From an uncultured Sulfitobacter sp. (GTDB lineage Bacteria > Pseudomonadota > Alphaproteobacteria > Rhodobacterales > Rhodobacteraceae): a stretch of DNA of 15,770 bases. The position numbers and the translations under genes were made by a program. The stretch's first letter is position 1, and each line of letters begins with the position of its first letter. The notes under the pieces were generated by a model. That model was not told the origin of the DNA and searched no databases. It worked only from the letters and a program-made list of their open reading frames with translations. Below, piece after piece: positions 14,148 to 15,770 of this stretch. Location of the stretch: positions 1 to 15,770 of the forward strand of contig CALAIJ010000291.1 of assembly GCA_937923365.1 (NCBI GenBank), in the 5' to 3' direction.

Positions 14148-15113
14148 CTACCCCCACAAGCCAGCGACAGGCGGATGCACCCCAGCATCGTCAAAGACCA
14201 GCGGCGTGGGACGATCCTCACCCAAAAGCAGCGGCCCATCAAGGTCGACAACCTTGACCCCCTGGGCCACCAGCGTGGCCGGGGCCATCGCCAGGGAAGA
14301 CCCCACCATGCAACCGACCATCACGTCGTAGCCTTCTGCCCGCGCGGCATCGCGCAGCTTGAGCGCTTCGGTCAGACCTCCGGTCTTGTCGAGCTTGATG
14401 TTGACCACATCGTACTTGCCTTTGAGCCGCTCCAAAGTGCTGCAATCATGCGCGCTTTCGTCGGCGCAAACGGGCACCGGGCGCTCCATCCCGATGAGTG
14501 CCGCATCATCTGCGGCGGGCAACGGCTGTTCGACCAATGCCACGCCAAGGCGCACAAGATGCGGTGCAAGGTCGGCATAGACGTCTGCCGTCCAGCCCTC
14601 GTTGGCATCAACGATGATTGTGCTTTGGGGTGCGCCTGCGCGCACGGCCTCCAGACGGGGCATGTCGTCGGGCGTGCCCAGCTTGATCTTCAAGAGCGGG
14701 CGATGCGCATTCTTGGCCGCCTGCGCCTGCATCTCTGCGGGTTCGGCAAGCGACAGGGTATAGGCGGTGATTTCGGGGCCGGGCTTGGGCAAACCGGCCA
14801 TCTCCCAAACACGTTTGCCTGCGGTCTTGGCCTCAAGATCCCACAAGGCACAATCGACCGCATTGCGCGCGGCCCCTGCGGGCAACAGATCATAAAGGCC
14901 CTCGCGGGTCAGTGCCCCGCTCAGCGCTTCGATCTGCGCGGTGACACTCTCCATTGTCTCGCCGTAGCGCGCATAGGGTACACATTCGCCCCACCCTGTT
15001 ACGCCGCCATCCGTGATCCGAACGGTAAGAACGCGGGCCTCGGTGCGCGAGCCACGCGAAATGGTGAACACCTGCGCCAGTTGAAACACATCGGCCGTTA
15101 CTTCTATGCGCAT
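14148..15113 (-). CDS. dgcA: N-acetyl-D-glutamate racemase DgcA / dipeptide epimerase-like enolase-superfamily enzyme
   Basis: Muconate-lactonizing-type member of the enolase superfamily, 321 residues. The acid-base pair is K-x-K (K142, K144 in LKIKLG) and K240 (NIKLDKTGG). The Mg2+ ligands are D169 (VDANEG), E195 (VEQPL) and D218 (ADESA). The dipeptide-epimerase hallmark D290-L-D292 follows GCMVGSSLAMAPA (267-279). By sequence alone it would be called L-Ala-D/L-Glu epimerase. Next to a DUF1611 gene it more likely acts as DgcA, converting N-acetyl-D-Glu to N-acetyl-L-Glu in the marine D-glutamate pathway. The ATG at 15113 has AAGGGGG just upstream and gives MRIEVTADVF; a longer reading to 15167 adds non-family sequence and crosses the intercistronic hairpin. 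The exonuclease gene starts one base after its TAG. Confidence 0.85.
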   Translation of the reverse strand: MRIEVTADVFQLAQVFTISRGSRTEARVLTVRITDGGVTGWGECVPYARYGETMESVTAQIEALSGALTREGLYDLLPAGAARNAVDCALWDLEAKTAGKRVWEMAGLPKPGPEITAYTLSLAEPAEMQAQAAKNAHRPLLKIKLGTPDDMPRLEAVRAGAPQSTIIVDANEGWTADVYADLAPHLVRLGVALVEQPLPAADDAALIGMERPVPVCADESAHDCSTLERLKGKYDVVNIKLDKTGGLTEALKLRDAARAEGYDVMVGCMVGSSLAMAPATLVAQGVKVVDLDGPLLLGEDRPTPLVFDDAGVHPPVAGLWG

Positions 15114-15144
15114 CGGTCCCCCTTCACCCTTCCAGATAAACTCA

Positions 15145-15172
15145 ATCCTGCACCCGCAACCGGGCACAGGAT
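15145..15172 (-). promoter_or_regulatory. 12-bp RNA hairpin between dgcN and dgcA
   Basis: In the minus-strand transcript ATCCTGTGCCCG and CGGGTGCAGGAT pair over 12 positions around the tetraloop GUUG, with two adjacent G-U wobbles. On the plus strand the same positions would be A/C mismatches, so the structure is specific to the dgc transcript. It begins six bases after the dgcN stop and ends before the dgcA ribosome site. The T-run that follows is weak (GAGTTTAT). It may act as a partial terminator, or as a processing or stability element that sets the DgcN:DgcA ratio. Confidence 0.55.
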
Positions 15173-15178
15173 CAGATG

Positions 15179-15770
15179 TTAAAGTGCTGCCAGCGCATCC
15201 GCCAGTTTCTCGGACCCAAAGCGGTACGGATCGGTGGCAGGCAGCCCCATCTCACCCTCGACCTTGGTAAGATAGGCGCGGGCGTCGTCCTCGGACATAT
15301 GTTGGGTATTTACGGAAATGCCAACGACCTGACAGGCGGGGTTGGCCACTTTGGCCAGCGCCAGCGCCATGTCGCGCACGGCTTCCATGGTGGGCGGCGT
15401 GTACTCGGGCAGACCGCGCATGTGGGTGCGCGTCGGCTCGTGGCAGATGATCAGCGCATCGGGCTGGCCGCCGTGCACCAGCGCCATGGTGACGCCGGAA
15501 TAGCTGACGTGGAACAGGCTGCCCTGCCCCTCGATGATGTCCCAGTGGTCGTCATCGTTATCAGGCGTCAGATACTCGACCGCACCGGCCATGAAATCGG
15601 CGATGACCGCATCAAGCGGCACACCAGAGCCGGTGATCAGAATGCCGGTCTGGCCGGTGGCGCGGAACGTGCTTTTCATGCCCTTGGCGCGCATCGCCTC
15701 ATCCAGCGCCATGGCGGTGTACATCTTGCCGACAGAGCAATCGGTGCCGACGGCCAGTACCCGCTTGCCA
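15179..15770 (-). CDS. dgcN: D-glutamate N-acetyltransferase DgcN (DUF1611), N-terminus beyond window
   Basis: The last 196 residues of a DUF1611 protein (usual length about 330-350); the frame is open to the right edge. It begins in a P-loop-like motif, VGTDCSVGKMYTA, then has GQTGILITGSGVPLDAV, the family signature EGQGSLFHVSYSGV, and CHEPTRTHMRG. In the marine D-glutamate pathway DgcN acetylates D-Glu with acetyl-CoA to N-acetyl-D-Glu, which DgcA then racemises. The immediate downstream position of a DgcA-like gene is the main reason for choosing DgcN over the older label of NAD-dependent epimerase. It appears to be upstream of dgcA, the exonuclease and dat in one operon. The promoter and the regulator DgcR, if present, lie beyond the window. 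Confidence 0.83.
   Translation of the reverse strand, partial: GKRVLAVGTDCSVGKMYTAMALDEAMRAKGMKSTFRATGQTGILITGSGVPLDAVIADFMAGAVEYLTPDNDDDHWDIIEGQGSLFHVSYSGVTMALVHGGQPDALIICHEPTRTHMRGLPEYTPPTMEAVRDMALALAKVANPACQVVGISVNTQHMSEDDARAYLTKVEGEMGLPATDPYRFGSEKLADALAAL

Noticed and set aside
14147..14251. Upstream extension of the exonuclease gene into dgcA
   Set aside because: It would overlap the conserved dgcA C-terminus by more than 100 bases and add residues unlike any exonuclease; the GTG at 14146, one base after the dgcA stop, fits operon architecture better.
14133..15182. A 349-residue plus-strand open frame opposite dgcA
   Set aside because: It mirrors the dgcA reading frame, whose catalytic residues are all present on the minus strand; the plus-strand product has no family-like motif.

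Overview
The window looks like chromosomal DNA of an alphaproteobacterium, most likely a marine Rhodobacterales (Roseobacter-group) species. The reasons are the high-GC coding bias, the DUF1244 and YdcZ small proteins, an acidic RTX-type calcium-binding protein with an N-terminal hydrophobic anchor, and a dgcN-dgcA pair, which is known to be frequent in Rhodobacterales. I see no rRNA, tRNA, CRISPR array, insertion sequence or prophage. Genes are tightly packed and no gap between genes exceeds 300 bases.

Layout, left to right. (1) 1-464, minus: rpmI and rplT (rplT runs off the left edge), with a candidate promoter at 540-568. (2) 608-2230, minus: an acetolactate-synthase-like TPP enzyme. It is divergent from a 629-residue SLC13-type permease carrying two RCK_C domains (2456-4345, plus); palindromes lie between them. 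A kappa-class GST-like protein and a long GST-like protein, overlapping by 4 bases, follow the permease (4375-6182). (3) 6179-7889, minus: pyruvate kinase followed by a small two-helix membrane protein. Divergent from pyk is an N-formylglutamate amidohydrolase-like gene followed by a DUF1244 gene (7997-9069, plus). The pyk/amidohydrolase gap holds a LacI-type operator-like palindrome. (4) 9229-10380, plus: the RTX-like protein. (5) 10516-12624: an MFS transporter (plus), a MaoC-like hydratase (minus, overlapping the MFS 3' end by 13 bases) and a YdcZ-family membrane protein (plus). (6) 12645-15770, minus: a four-gene run, dgcN (cut by the right edge), dgcA, a DEDDh exonuclease and a D-amino-acid transaminase, with gaps of 65, 1 and 20 bases.

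The most interesting part is region 6. DgcN (D-glutamate N-acetyltransferase, DUF1611) and DgcA (an enolase-superfamily racemase acting on N-acetyl-glutamate) form a recently described marine D-glutamate catabolic route. A D-amino-acid transaminase in the same apparent operon would make D-Glu from 2-oxoglutarate and other D-amino acids such as D-Ala. The operon could therefore funnel several peptidoglycan-derived D-amino acids into L-Glu and keto acids. The exonuclease in the middle has no obvious role in this chemistry. A 12-bp RNA hairpin sits between dgcN and dgcA. The regulator gene dgcR and an N-acetylglutamate deacetylase are not visible here.
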